64,000 nt of DNA, taken from Vespula vulgaris (taxonomy: Eukaryota; Arthropoda; Insecta; Hymenoptera; Vespidae). A program made the translations under genes and the position numbers. How positions within the stretch are numbered: position 1 is the first letter of the stretch; every line of letters starts with the position of its first letter. The DNA lies in NCBI RefSeq assembly GCF_905475345.1, contig NC_066586.1, forward strand, positions 9,324,900 through 9,388,899. The letters run 5' to 3'. The notes under the pieces are model-generated. The model had not been told where the DNA came from. It did no database searches and saw only the letters and a list, made by a program, of their open reading frames with translations. Shown piece after piece: positions 1-10,200 of the stretch.

Positions 1-8
1 GGTCCACG

Positions 9-30
9 TTAATAGAATTAAATGTACATT
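9..30. other. Paired AT-rich dyads specific to family A (exemplar)
   Basis: Positions 9-21 form TTAAT-aga-ATTAA and positions 21-30 form the perfect palindrome AATGTACATT. Both are intact in most A monomers. In B monomers the substitutions at 18 and 26 destroy both. Some mosaic monomers carry aatgatcatt (8,053, 22,354, 30,053), which restores a perfect palindrome with a different centre. No function is evident. Confidence 0.8.
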
Positions 31-65
31 AAGAAACAAGCAATTAGAAGAGTGTCCTGCCTCCC

Positions 66-83
66 GTTCGAGATATATCGAAC
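66..83. other. Conserved near-palindromic core of the monomer (exemplar)
   Basis: GTTCGAGATATATCGAAC reads as an 18-bp dyad with a single mismatched pair (monomer positions 72 and 77). The inner 16 bases, 67-82, are almost unchanged across the array in both families; position 66 is often c in mosaic monomers (cttcccttcg). Exceptions are few and mostly clonal: gttcatgat (around 5,237, 5,347, 12,937, 13,487, 19,538), tttgagat (around 8,100, 22,400, 57,050) and an inserted c (9,320). Such a feature could be a protein-binding site or the result of homogenisation; the sequence alone cannot decide. Confidence 0.85.
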
Positions 84-2090
84 TCCAGAAGGCGCAAAGG
101 AATACGATAAGGTCCACGTTAATAGAACTAAATGTACATTAAGAAACAAGCAATTAGAAGAGTGTCCTGCCTCCCGTTCGAGATATATCGAACTCCAGAA
201 GGCGGAAAGGAATACGATAAGGTCCACGTTAATAGAATTAAATGTACATTAAGAAACAAGCAATTAGAAGAGTGTCCTGCCTCCCTTTCGAGATATATCG
301 AACTCCAGAAGGCGCAAAGGAATACGATAAGGTCCACGTTAATAGAATTAAATGTACATTAAGAAACAAGCAATTAGAAGAGTCTCCTGCCCTCCGTTCG
401 AGATATATCGAACTCCAGAAGACGGAAAGGAATACTATAAGGTCCACGTTAATAGAACTAAATGTACATTAAGAAACAAGCAATTAGAAGAGTGTCCTGC
501 CTCCCGTTCGAGATATATCGAACTCCAGAAGGCGGAAAGGAATACGATAAGGTCCACGTTAATAGAATTAAATGTACATTAAGAAACAAGCAATTAGAAG
601 AGTGTCCTGCCTCCCGTTCGAGATATATCGAACTCCAGAAGGCGGAAAGGAATACGATAAGGTCCACGTTAATAGAATTAAATGTACATTAAGAAACAAG
701 CAATTAGAAGAGTGTCCTGCCTCCCTTTCGAGATATATCGAACTCCAGAAGGCGCAAAGGAATACGATAAGGTCCACGTTAATAGAATTAAATGTACATT
801 AAGAAACAAGCAATTAGAAGAGTGTCCTGCCTCCCGTTCGAGATATATCGAACTCCAGAAGGCGGAAAGGAATAAAATAAGGTCCACGTTAATAGAATTA
901 AATGTACATTAAGAAACAAGCAATTAGAAGAGTGTCCTGCCTCCCGTTCGAGATATATCGAACTCCAGAAGGCGGAAAGGAATACGATAAAGTCCTCGTT
1001 AATAGAATTAAATGTACATTAAGAAACAAGCAATTAGAAGAGTGTCCTGCCTCCCGTTCGAGATATATCGAACTCTAGAAGGCGGAAAGGAATACGATAA
1101 GGTCCACGTTAATAGAATTAAATGTACATTAAGAAACAAGCAATTAGAAGAGTGTCCTGCCTCCCGTTCGAGATATATCGAACTCCAGAAGGCGGAAAGG
1201 AATACAATAAGGTCCACGTTAATAGAATTAAATGTACATTAAGAAACAAGCAATTAGAAGAGTCTCCTGCCCTCCGTTCGAGATATATCGAACTCCAGAA
1301 GACGGAAAGGAATACTATAAGGTCCACGTTAATAGAATTAAATGTACATTAAGAAACAAGCAATTAGAAGAGTGTCCTGCCTCCCGTTCGAGATATATCG
1401 AACTCCAGAAGGCGGAAAGGAATAAAATAAGGTCCACGTTAATAGAATTAAATGTACATTAAGAAACAAGCAATTAGAAGAGTGTCCTGCCTCCCGTTCG
1501 AGATATATCGAACTCCAGAAGGCGGAAAGGAATACGATAAAGTCCTCGTTAATAGAATTAAATGTACATTAAGAAACAAGCAATTAGAAGAGTGTCCTGC
1601 CTCCCGTTCGAGAGATATCGAACTGCAGAAGGCGGAAAGGAATACAATAAGGTCCACGTTAATAGAATTAAATGTACATTAAGAAACAAGCAATTAGAAG
1701 AGTGTCCTGCCTCCCGTTCGAGATATATCGAACTCCAGAAGGCGGAAAGGAATACAATAAGGTCCACGTTAATAGAATTAAATGTACATTAAGAAACAAG
1801 CAATTAGAAGAGTCTCCTGCCCTCCGTTCGAGATATATCGAACTCCAGAAGACGGAAAGGAATACTATAAGGTCCACGTTAATAGAATTAAATGTACATT
1901 AAGAAACAAGCAATTAGAAGAGTGTCCTGCCTCCCGTTCGAGATATATCGAACTCTAGAAGGCGGGAAGGAATACGATAAGGTCCACGTTAATAGAATTA
2001 AATGTACATTAAGAAACATGCAATTAGAAGAGTGTCCTGCCTTCCGTTCGAGATATATCGAACTCCAGAAGGCGGAAAGGAATACAATAA

Positions 2091-4180
2091 GGTCCACGTT
2101 AATAGAATTAAATGTACATTAAGAAACAAGCAATTAGAAGAGTGTCCTGCCTCCCGTTCGAGATATATCGAACTCCAGAAGGCGCAAAGGAATACGATAA
2201 GGTCCACGTTAATAGAACTAAATGTACATTAAGAAACAAGCAATTAGAAGAGTGTCCTGCCTCCCGTTCGAGATATATCGAACTCCAGAAGGCGGAAAGG
2301 AATACGATAAGGTCCACGTTAATAGAATTAAATGTACATTAAGAAACAAGCATTTAGAAGAGTGTCCTGCCTCCCTTTCGAGATATATCGAACTCCAGAA
2401 GGCGCAAAGGAATACGATAAGGTCCACGTTAATAGAATTAAATGTACATTAAGAAACAAGCAATTAGAAGAGTCTCCTGCCCTCCGTTCGAGATATATCG
2501 AACTCCAGAAGACGGAAAGGAATACTATAAGGTCCACGTTAATAGAACTAAATGTACATTAAGAAACAAGCAATTAGAAGAGTGTCCTGCCTCCCGTTCG
2601 AGATATATCGAACTCCAGAAGGCGGAAAGGAATACGATAAGGTCCACGTTAATAGAATTAAATGTACATTAAGAAACAAGCAATTAGAAGAGTGTCCTGC
2701 CTCCCGTTCGAGATATATCGAACTCCAGAAGGCGGAAAGGAATACGATAAGGTCCACGTTAATAGAATTAAATGTACATTAAGAAACAAGCAATTAGAAG
2801 AGTGTCCTGCCTCCCTTTCGAGATATATCGAACTCCAGAAGGCGCAAAGGAATACGATAAGGTCCACGTTAATAGAATTAAATGTACATTAAGAAACAAG
2901 CAATTAGAAGAGTGTCCTGCCTCCCGTTCGAGATATATCGAACTCCAGAAGGCGGAAAGGAATAAAATAAGGTCCACGTTAATAGAATTAAATGTACATT
3001 AAGAAACAAGCAATTAGAAGAGTGTCCTGCCTCCCGTTCGAGATATATCGAACTCCAGAAGGCGGAAAGGAATACGATAAAGTCCTCGTTAATAGAATTA
3101 AATGTACATTAAGAAACAAGCAATTAGAAGAGTGTCCTGCCTCCCGTTCGAGATATATCGAACTCCAGAAGGCGGAAAGGAATACAATAAGGTCCACGTT
3201 AATAGAATTAAATGTACATTAAGAAACAAGCAATTAGAAGAGTCTCCTGCCCTCCGTTCGAGATATATCGAACTCCAGAAGACGGAAAGGAATACTATAA
3301 GGTCCACGTTAATAGAATTAAATGTACATTAAGAAACAAGCAATTAGAAGAGTCTCCTGCCCTCCGTTCGAGATATATCGAACTCCAGAAGACGGAAAGG
3401 AATACTATAAGGTCCACGTTAATAGAATTAAATGTACATTAAGAAACAAGCAATTAGAAGAGTGTCCTGCCTCCCGTTCGAGATATATCGAACTCCAGAA
3501 GGCGGAAAGGAATAAAATAAGGTCCACGTTAATAGAATTAAATGTACATTAAGAAACAAACAATTAGAAGAGTGTCCTGCCTCCCGTTCGAGATATATCG
3601 AACTCCAGAAGGCGGAAAGGAATACGATAAAGTCCTCGTTAATAGAATTAAATGTACATTAAGAAACAAGCAATTAGAAGAGTGTCCTGCCTCCCGTTCG
3701 AGAGATATCGAACTGCAGAAGGCGGAAAGGAATACAATAAGGTCCACGTTAATAGAATTAAATGTACATTAAGAAACAAGCAATTAGAAGAGTGTCCTGC
3801 CTCCCGTTCGAGATATATCGAACTCCAGAAGGCGGAAAGGAATACAATAAGGTCCACGTTAATAGAATTAAATGTACATTAGGAAACAAGCAATTAGAAG
3901 AGTCTCCTGCCCTCCGTTCGAGATATATCGAACTCCAGAAGACGGAAAGGAATACTATAAGGTCCACGTTAATAGAATTAAATGTACATTAAGAAACAAG
4001 CAATTAGAAGAGTGTCCTGCCTCCCGTTCGAGATATATCGAACTCTAGAAGGCGGGAAGGAATACGATAAGGTCCACGTTAATAGAATTAAATGTACATT
4101 AAGAAACATGCAATTAGAAGAGTGTCCTGCCTTCCGTTCGAGATATATCGAACTCCAGAAGGCGGAAAGGAATACGATAA
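2091..4180. repeat. 19-mer higher-order repeat, copy 2
   Basis: This copy matches copy 1 monomer by monomer. Differences are point changes (catttagaag at 2,351, caaacaatta at 3,557, aggaaacaag at 3,881) and a one-monomer deletion after about 3,100 that is balanced by doubling of the agtctcctgc-cctcc monomer (3,241 and 3,351). The total length is therefore unchanged at exactly 19 monomers. Confidence 0.88.
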
Positions 4181-4760
4181 GGTCCACGTTAATAGAATTA
4201 AATGTACATTAGGAAACAAGCAATTAGAAGAGTCTCCTGCCCTCCGTTCGAGATATATCGAACTCCAGAAGACGGAAAGGAATACTATAAGGTCCACGTT
4301 AATAGAATTAAATGTACATTAAGAAACAAGCAATTAGAAGAGTGTCCTGCCTCCCGTTCGAGATATATCGAACTCTAGAAGGCGGGAAGGAATACTATAA
4401 GGTCCACGTTAATAGAATTAAATGTACATTAAGAAACAAGCAATTAGAAGAGTGTCCTGCCTCCCGTTCGAGAGATATCGAACTGCAGAAGGCGGAAAGG
4501 AATACAATAAGGTCCACGTTAATAGAATTAAATGTACATTAAGAAACAAGCAATTAGAAGAGTGTCCTGCCTCCCGTTCGAGATATATCGAACTCCAGAA
4601 GGCGGAAAGGAATACAATAAGGTCCACGTTAATAGAATTAAATGTACATTAGGAAACAAGCAATTAGAAGAGTCTCCTGCCCTCCGTTCGAGATATATCG
4701 AACTCCAGAAGACGGAAAGGAATACTATAAGGTCCACGTTAATAGAATTAAATGTACATT
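3651..4760. repeat. Local 7-monomer (770-bp) reiteration at the edge of the 19-mer
   Basis: The pair of rare marks agagatatcg plus aactgcagaa at 3,701 recurs at 4,471, and aggaaacaag at 3,881 recurs at 4,211 (+330) and 4,651 (+770). The 19-mer thus does not continue into a third full copy but breaks into shorter reshuffled pieces before the domain ends near 4,905. Confidence 0.8.
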
Positions 4761-4905
4761 AAGAAACAAGCAATTAGAAGAGTGTCCTGCCTCCCGTTCG
4801 AGATTTATCGAACTCCAGAAGGCGGAAAGGAATACGATAAGGTCCACGTTAATAGAATTAAATGTACATTAAGAAACAAGCAATTAGAAGAGTGTCCTGC
4901 CTCCC

Positions 4906-6830
4906 GTTCGAGATATATCGAACTCCAGATGGCGGGGAGGAGTACGATAAGGTCCACGTTAATAAAATTACATGTACATTAAGAAACAAGCAATTAGAAG
5001 AGTGTCCTGCCATCTGTTCGAGATATATCGAACTCTAGAAGGCGGAAAGGAATACGATAAGGTCCACGTTAATAGAATTAAATGTACATTAAGAAACAAG
5101 CAATTAGAAGAGTGTCCTGCCTCCCGTTCGAGATATATCGAACTCTAGAAGGCGGAAAGGAATACGATAAGGTCCACGTTAATTGAATTAAATGTACATT
5201 AAGAAACAATCAATTAGAAGAGTGTCCTGCCTCCCGTTCATGATATATCGAACTCCAGGAGGCGGAAAGGAATACGATAAGGTCCACGTTAATTGAATTA
5301 AATGTACATTAAGAAACAATCAATTAGAAGAGTGTCCTGCCTCCCGTTCATGATATATCGAACTCCAGGAGGCGGAAAGGAATACTATAAGGTCCACGTT
5401 AATAGAATTAAATGTACATTAAGAAACAAACAATTGGAAGAGTGTCCTGCCTCCCGTTCGAGATATATCGAACTCCAGGAGGCGGAAAGGAATACTATAA
5501 GGTCCACGTTAATAGAATTAAATGTACATTAAGAAACAAACAATTGGAAGAGTGTCCTGCCTCCCGTTCGAGATATATCGAACTCCGGAAGGCGGAAAGG
5601 AATACGATAAGGTCCACGTTCATAGAATTAAATGTACATTAAGAAACAAGCAATTAGAAGAGTGTCCTGCCTCCCGTTCGAGATATATCGAACTCCAGAA
5701 GACGGAAAGGAGTACTGTAAGGTCCTAGTTAATAGAATTAAATGTACAGTAAGAAACAAGCAATTAGAAGAGTGTCCTGCCTCCCGTTCGAGATATATCG
5801 AACTATAGAAGGCGGAGAGGAATACAATAAGGTCCACGTTAATAGAATTAAATGTACATTAAGAAACAAGCAATTAGAAGAGTGTCCTGCCTCCCGTTCG
5901 AGATATATCGAACTCCAGAAGACGGAAAGGAATACTGTAAGGTCCTAGTTAATAGAATTAAATGTACAGTAAGAAACAAGCAATTAGAAGAGTGTCCTGC
6001 CTCCCGTTCGAGATATATCGAACTCTAGAAGACGGAATGGAATACGATAAGGTCCACGTTAATAGAATTAAATGTACATTGAGAAACTAGCAATTAGAAG
6101 AGTATCCTGCCGTCCGTTCGAGATATATCGAACTCCAGAAGGCGGAAAGAAATTCTGTAAGGTCCACGTTAATAGAATTAAAGGTACATTAAGAAACAAG
6201 CAATTAGAATAGTGTCCTGCCTCCCGTTCGAGATATATCGAACTCCGGAAGGCGGAAAGGAATACAATAAGGTCCACGTTAATAGAATTAAATGTACATT
6301 AAGAAACGTGCAATTAGAAGAGTGTCCTGCCTCCCGTTCGAGATATATCGAACTCCAGAAGACGGAAAGGAATACTATAAGGTCCACGTTAATAAAATTA
6401 AATGTACATTAAGAAACAAGAAATTAGAAGAGTGTCCTGCCTCCCGTTCGAGATATATCGAACTCTAGAAGGCGGAAAGGAATACGATAAGGTCCACGTT
6501 AATAGAATTAAATGTACATTAAGAAACAAGCAATTAGAAGAGTATCCTGCCGTCCGTTCGAGATATATCGAACTCCAGAAGGCGGAAAGAAATTCTGTAA
6601 GGTCCACGTTAATAGAATTAAACGTACATTAAGAAACAAGCAATTAGAAGAGTGTCCTGCCTCCCGTTCGAGATATATCGAACTCCGGAAGGCGGAAAGG
6701 AATACAATAAGGTCCACGTTAATAGAATTAAATGTACATTAAGAAACAAGCAATTAGAAGAGTGTCCTGCCCTCCCTTCGAGATATATCGAACTCCAGAA
6801 GGCGGAAAGGAATACGATAAAGTCCACGTT
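4906..6830. repeat. Diverged family A domain
   Basis: A-type monomers with marks not seen upstream: catctgttcg (5,011), aattgaatta (5,181), gttcatgat in the dyad core, aactccagga, cctagtt junctions, acagtaag (about 5,747) and aaattctgtaa (6,149). The first caattggaag, a B-type mark, appears at 5,431 on an otherwise A monomer. The whole domain is present again at 19,207-21,131. Confidence 0.9.
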
Positions 6831-6930
6831 AATAGAATTAATTGTACATTAAGAAACAAGCAATTAGAAGAGTGTCCTGCCTTCCCTTCGAGATATATCG
6901 AACTCCAGAAGGCGGAAAGGAATACGATAA

Positions 6931-6950
6931 GGATCTCATTTTATAGAAAT
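6931..6950. repeat. Lineage-tag indel: extra base in the family B 5' module
   Basis: cattttatag replaces cattaatag, lengthening the monomer to 111 bp. The same event is seen at about 7,262, 21,232, 21,563, 26,942, 31,572, 31,793, 53,023 and 53,684. Nine occurrences of one unusual change imply copying of one ancestral monomer rather than repeated mutation. Confidence 0.88.
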
Positions 6951-7482
6951 AAATGTCCATTAAGAAACAAACAATTGGAAGAGTGTCTTGCGTTCCGTTC
7001 GAGATATATCGAACTCCAGAAGGCGGTAAGGAATACGATAAGGTCCACGTTAATAGAATTGAATGTACATTAAGAAACAAGCAATTAGAAGAGTGTCCTG
7101 CCTTCCCTTCGAGATATATCGAACTCCAGAAGGCGGAAAGGAATACGATAAAGTCCACGTTAATAGAATTAATTGTACATTAAGAAACAAGCAATTAGAA
7201 GAGTGTCCTGCCTTCCCTTCGAGATATATCGAACTCCAGAAGGCGGAAAGGAATACGATAAGGATCTCATTTTATAGAAATAAATGTCCATTAAGAAACA
7301 AACAATTGGAAGAGTGTCTTGCGTTCCGTTCGAGATATATCGAACTCCAGAAGGCGGTAAGGAATACGATAAGGTCCACGTTAATAGAATTGAATGTACA
7401 TTAAGAAACAAGCAATTAGAAGAGTGTCCTGCCTTCCCTTCGAGATATATCGAACTCCAGAAGGCGGAAAGGAATACGATAA

Positions 7483-7592
7483 GGATCTCATTAATAGAAA
7501 TAAATGTCCATTAAGAAACAAACAATTGGAAGAGTGTCTTGCGTTCCGTTCGAGATATATCGAACTCCAGAAGGCGGTAAGGAATACGATAA
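7483..7592 (+). repeat. Exemplar family B monomer
   Basis: Compared with family A this monomer changes positions 3, 4, 6 and 8 (ggatctcatt), 18 (t to a), 26 (a to c, giving aatgtccatt), 40 (g to a), 46 (a to g, giving caattggaag), 57 (c to t, agtgtcttgc), 61-63 (gtt) and 96 (a to t, ggcggtaagg). The changes at 18 and 26 break the two AT-rich dyads present in A, while the change at 46 creates the palindrome CAATTG. The dyad core at 67-82 is unchanged. Confidence 0.92.
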
Positions 7593-8260
7593 GGTCCACG
7601 TTAATAGAATTGAATGTACATTAAGAAACAAGCAATTAGAAGAGTGTCCTGCCTCCCCTTCGAGATATATCGAACTCCAGAAGGCGGAAAGGAATACGAT
7701 AAAGTCCACGTTAATAGAATTAATTGTACATTAAGAAACAAGCAATTAGAAGAGTGTCCTGCCTTCCCTTCGAGATATATCGAACTCCAGAAGGCGGAAA
7801 GGAAGACGATAAGGATCTCATTAATAGAAATAAATTTCCATTAAGAAACAAACAATTGGAAGAGTGTCTTGCGTTCCGTTCGAGATATATCGAACTCCAG
7901 AAGGCGGGAAGGAATACCATAAGGTCCACGTTAATAGATTTAAATGTACATTAAGAAACAAACAATTGGAAGAGTGTCTTGCGTTCCGTTCGAGATATAT
8001 CGAACTCCAGAAGGCGGTAAGGAATACGATAAAGTCCACGTTAATAGAATTAAATGATCATTAAGAAACAAACAATTAGAAGAGTGTCCTGCCTTCCGTT
8101 TGAGATATATCGAACTCCAGAAGGCGGGAAGGAGTACGATAAGGTCCACGTTAATAGAATTAAATGTTCATTAAGAAACAAACAATTGGAAGAGTGTCTT
8201 GCCTTCCCTTCGAGATATATCGAACTCCAGAAGGCGCAAAGGAATACGATAAGGATCTCA

Positions 8261-8280
8261 TTAATATAAAAATTTCCATT
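8261..8280. repeat. Lineage-tag indel: two-base deletion (ttaatataaaaatttcc)
   Basis: The B 5' module has ttaatataaa followed by aatttcc instead of ttaatagaaataaatgtcc, making a 108-bp monomer. The only other copy is at 22,892, offset 14,631, inside the duplicated segment. Confidence 0.88.
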
Positions 8281-8745
8281 AAGAAACAAACAATTAGAAG
8301 AGTGTCCTGCCATCCGTTCGAGATATATCGAACTCCAGAAGGCGGGAAGAAGTACGATAAGGTCCACGTTAATAAAATTACATGTACATTAAGAAACAAG
8401 CAATTGGAAGAGTGTCTTGCCTTCCGTTCGAGATATATCGAACTCCAAAAGGCGGAAAGGAATACGATAAAGTCCACGTTAATAGAATTAAATGATCATT
8501 AAGAAACAAACAATTAGAAGAGTGTCCTGCCTTCCGTTTGAGATATATCGAACTCCAGAAGGCGGGAAGGAGTACGATAAGGTCCACGTTAATAGAATTA
8601 AATGTTCATTAAGAAACAAACAATTGGAAGAGTGTCTTGCCTTCCCTTCGAGATATATCGAACTCCAGAAGGCGCAAAGGAATACGATAAGGATCTCATT
8701 AATAGAAATAAATGTCCATTAAGAAACAAACAATTGGAAGAGTGT

Positions 8746-10200
8746 CCTGCCTCCCGTTCGAGATATATCGAACTCCAGAACACGGAAAGGAATACTATAA
8801 GGTCCACGTTAATAGAATTAAATGTACATTAAGAAACAAGCAATTAGAAGAGTGTCCTGCCTCCCGTTCGAGATATATCGAACTCCAGAAGGCGGAAAGG
8901 AATACAACAAGGTCCACATTAATAGAATTAAATGTACATTAAGAAACAAGCAATTAGAAGAGTATCCTGCCGTCCGTTCGAGATATATCGAACTCCAGAA
9001 GGCGGAAAGGAATACAATAAGGTCCACGTTAATGGAATTAAATGTACATTAAGAAACAAGCAATTAGAAGAGTATCCTGCCTCCCGTTCGAGATATATCG
9101 AACTCCAGAAGGCGGAAAGGAATACGATAAGGTCCACGTTAATAGAATTAAATGTACATTGAGAAACTAGCAATTAGAAGAGTGTCCTGCCTCCCGTTCG
9201 AGATATATCGAACTCCAGAAGGCGGAAAGGAATACGATAAGGTCCACGTTAATAGAATTAAATGTACATTGAGAAACTAGCAATTAGAAGAGTGTCCTGC
9301 CTCCCGTTCGAGATATATCCGAACTCCAGAAGGCGGAAAGGAATACGATAAGGTCCACGTTAATAGAATTAAATGTACATTAAGAAACAAGCAATTAGAA
9401 GAGTGTCCTGCCTCCCGTTCGAGATATATCGAACTCCAGAACACGGAAAGGAATACTATAAGGTCCACGTTAATAGAATTAAATGTACATTAAGAAACAA
9501 GCAATTAGAAGAGTGTCCTGCCTCCCGTTCGAGATATATCGAACTCCGGAAGGCGGAAAGGAATACAAGAAGGTCCACGTTAATAGAATTAAATGTACAT
9601 TAAGAAACGTGCAATTAGAAGAGTGTCCTGCCTCCCGTTCGAGATATATCGAACTCCAGAACACGGAAAGGAATACTATAAGGTCTACGTTAATGGAATT
9701 AAATGTATATTAAGAAACAAGCAATTAGAAGAGTGTCCTGCCTTCCCTTCGAGATATATCGAACTCCAGAAGGCGGAAAGGAATACGATAAGGTCCACGT
9801 TAATAGAATTAAATGTACATTGAGAAACTAGCAATTAGAAGAGTGTCCTGCCTCCCGTTCGAGATATATCGAACTCCAGAAGGCGGAAAGGAATACGATA
9901 AGGTCCACGTTAATAGAATTAAATGTACATTGAGAAACTAGCAATTAGAAGAGTGTCCTGCCTCCCGTTCGAGATATATCCGAACTCCAGAAGGCGGAAA
10001 GGAATACGATAAGGTCCACGTTAATAGAATTAAATGTACATTAAGAAACAAGCAATTAGAAGAGTGTCCTGCCTCCCGTTCGAGATATATCGAACTCCAG
10101 AACACGGAAAGGAATACGATAAGGTCCACGTTAATAGAATTAAATGTACATTAAGAAACTAGCAATTAGAAGAGTGTCCTGCCTTCCCTTCGAGATATAT
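8746..10200. repeat. Family A domain with cacgg and gagaaactag variants
   Basis: A-type monomers marked by aactccagaacacgg (8,771, 9,431, 9,651), gagaaactag (9,161, 9,271, 9,821), agtatcctgc and an extra c in the dyad core (9,320 and 9,980). Parts recur at 13,700-14,520 and 16,302-17,380, so the block has at least three related copies in the window. Confidence 0.88.
9301..9330. repeat. Lineage-tag indel: extra c inside the dyad core
   Basis: agatatatccgaac in place of agatatatcgaac lengthens the monomer to 111 bp and disturbs the right arm of the dyad. The same insertion occurs at 9,980, 13,940 and 16,800, always in the same neighbourhood (next to gagaaactag monomers). A related monomer at 13,821-13,830 has tatcc by substitution without the insertion. 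Confidence 0.85.

Larger units (their letters stand above)
1..110 (+). repeat. Exemplar family A monomer
   Basis: This monomer sets the phase used throughout: position 1 is the first g of ggtccacgtt. Landmarks are an inverted repeat at 9-21 (TTAAT, three bases, ATTAA), the perfect palindrome AATGTACATT at 21-30, caattagaag at 41-50, a pyrimidine-rich stretch at 56-69, the dyad core at 67-82 and a purine-rich tail at 87-102. It differs from the commonest A monomer at position 95 (ggcgcaaagg instead of ggcggaaagg), a variant shared with several other monomers such as those at 221 and 661. The choice of start is arbitrary. Confidence 0.95.
1..2090. repeat. 19-mer higher-order repeat, copy 1
   Basis: Nineteen monomers whose variant order recurs 2,090 bp downstream. 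Rare tags such as aatagaacta (121-130), agtctcctgc-cctcc (381-395) and gagatatcg with aactgcagaa (1,611-1,630) are all matched at +2,090. This copy has one monomer with aactctagaa at 1,071 that is missing from the equivalent place in copy 2. The left end may lie outside the window. Confidence 0.88.
1..4905. repeat. Pure family A domain with 19-mer higher-order repeat
   Basis: All monomers here are A-type; neither ggatctcatt nor caattggaag occurs. Four haplotypes recur: ggcggaaagg/aatacgataa, ggcgcaaagg, the linked set agtctcctgc-cctcc-gacgg-aatactataa, and agtcctcgtt at the monomer junction. Their order repeats with a 2,090-bp period. Potential frames of about 70-76 codons on both strands are periodicity artefacts. 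There is no gene. Confidence 0.93.
4906..8729. repeat. Long duplicated segment, copy 1 (partner 19,207-23,360)
   Basis: This segment recurs at an offset of 14,301 bp. Monomer order, rare point variants and indels match almost base for base, for example aactccagat at 4,921, the tttta insertion at 6,941 and 7,272, and the two-base deletion near 8,266. I saw only isolated mismatches, such as agtactgtaa at 5,711 against aatactgta at 20,011. Similarity ends at about 8,729, where the copies carry caattggaag and caattagaag. Confidence 0.9.
6831..8745. repeat. A/B mosaic domain with first family B monomers
   Basis: B-type 5' ends (ggatctcatt) start at 6,931. Monomers alternate between A-like with attgtacatt, A-like with gaatgtacatt, and B. 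Two monomers carry an extra base (cattttatag, 6,931 and 7,262) and one lacks two bases (8,261-8,275), so the period phase shifts by 1, 2 and back to 0. Frames of up to 113 codons arise only because these insertions fuse two repeat frames. Confidence 0.9.

Noticed and set aside
64..76. RNA polymerase III B-box-like GTTCGAGAT, possibly a tRNA-derived repeat
   Set aside because: The B box ends in a C that is T here, there is no convincing A box at the usual distance, no T-run terminator, and no cloverleaf. The match is better explained as part of the palindromic core.
71..80. TATA-box-like gatatata as a promoter in each monomer
   Set aside because: It is part of the palindromic core, and there is no downstream gene or other promoter element. 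AT-rich matches of this length are expected by chance.
66..83. CENP-B-box-like sequence (TTCG then A then CG)
   Set aside because: The known box needs TTCG, four bases, A, two bases, CGGG. Here TTCG and the A fit, but the second CG is one base too far away and is followed by AA, not GG. The other strand fails in the same way. I treat it as a resemblance only.
1..110. Origin of the 110-bp monomer by doubling of a 55-bp unit
   Set aside because: Comparing the two halves I found only weak similarity (aatagaatta against aatacgataa) and no consistent alignment.
22..252. Open frame of 76 codons starting at the ATG of aatgtacatt, repeated several hundred times, with a 69-codon frame on the other strand
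   Set aside because: The period 110 leaves remainder 2 on division by 3, so a frame entering after the last stop of one class runs through the next monomer and ends at the TAA of cattaa two units later: (110-19)+110+30 = 231 bp. The consensus has six forward stops per monomer, close to the roughly seven expected by chance. The same pattern appears on both strands. Nothing suggests coding.
6732..7073. Longer frames of 105-113 codons (6,732; 7,063; 8,164; 21,033; 26,753; 31,374; 52,825; 53,486)
   Set aside because: Each coincides with a one-base insertion (cattttatag) or a two-base deletion that joins two repeat frames. They are repeat shadows, not genes.
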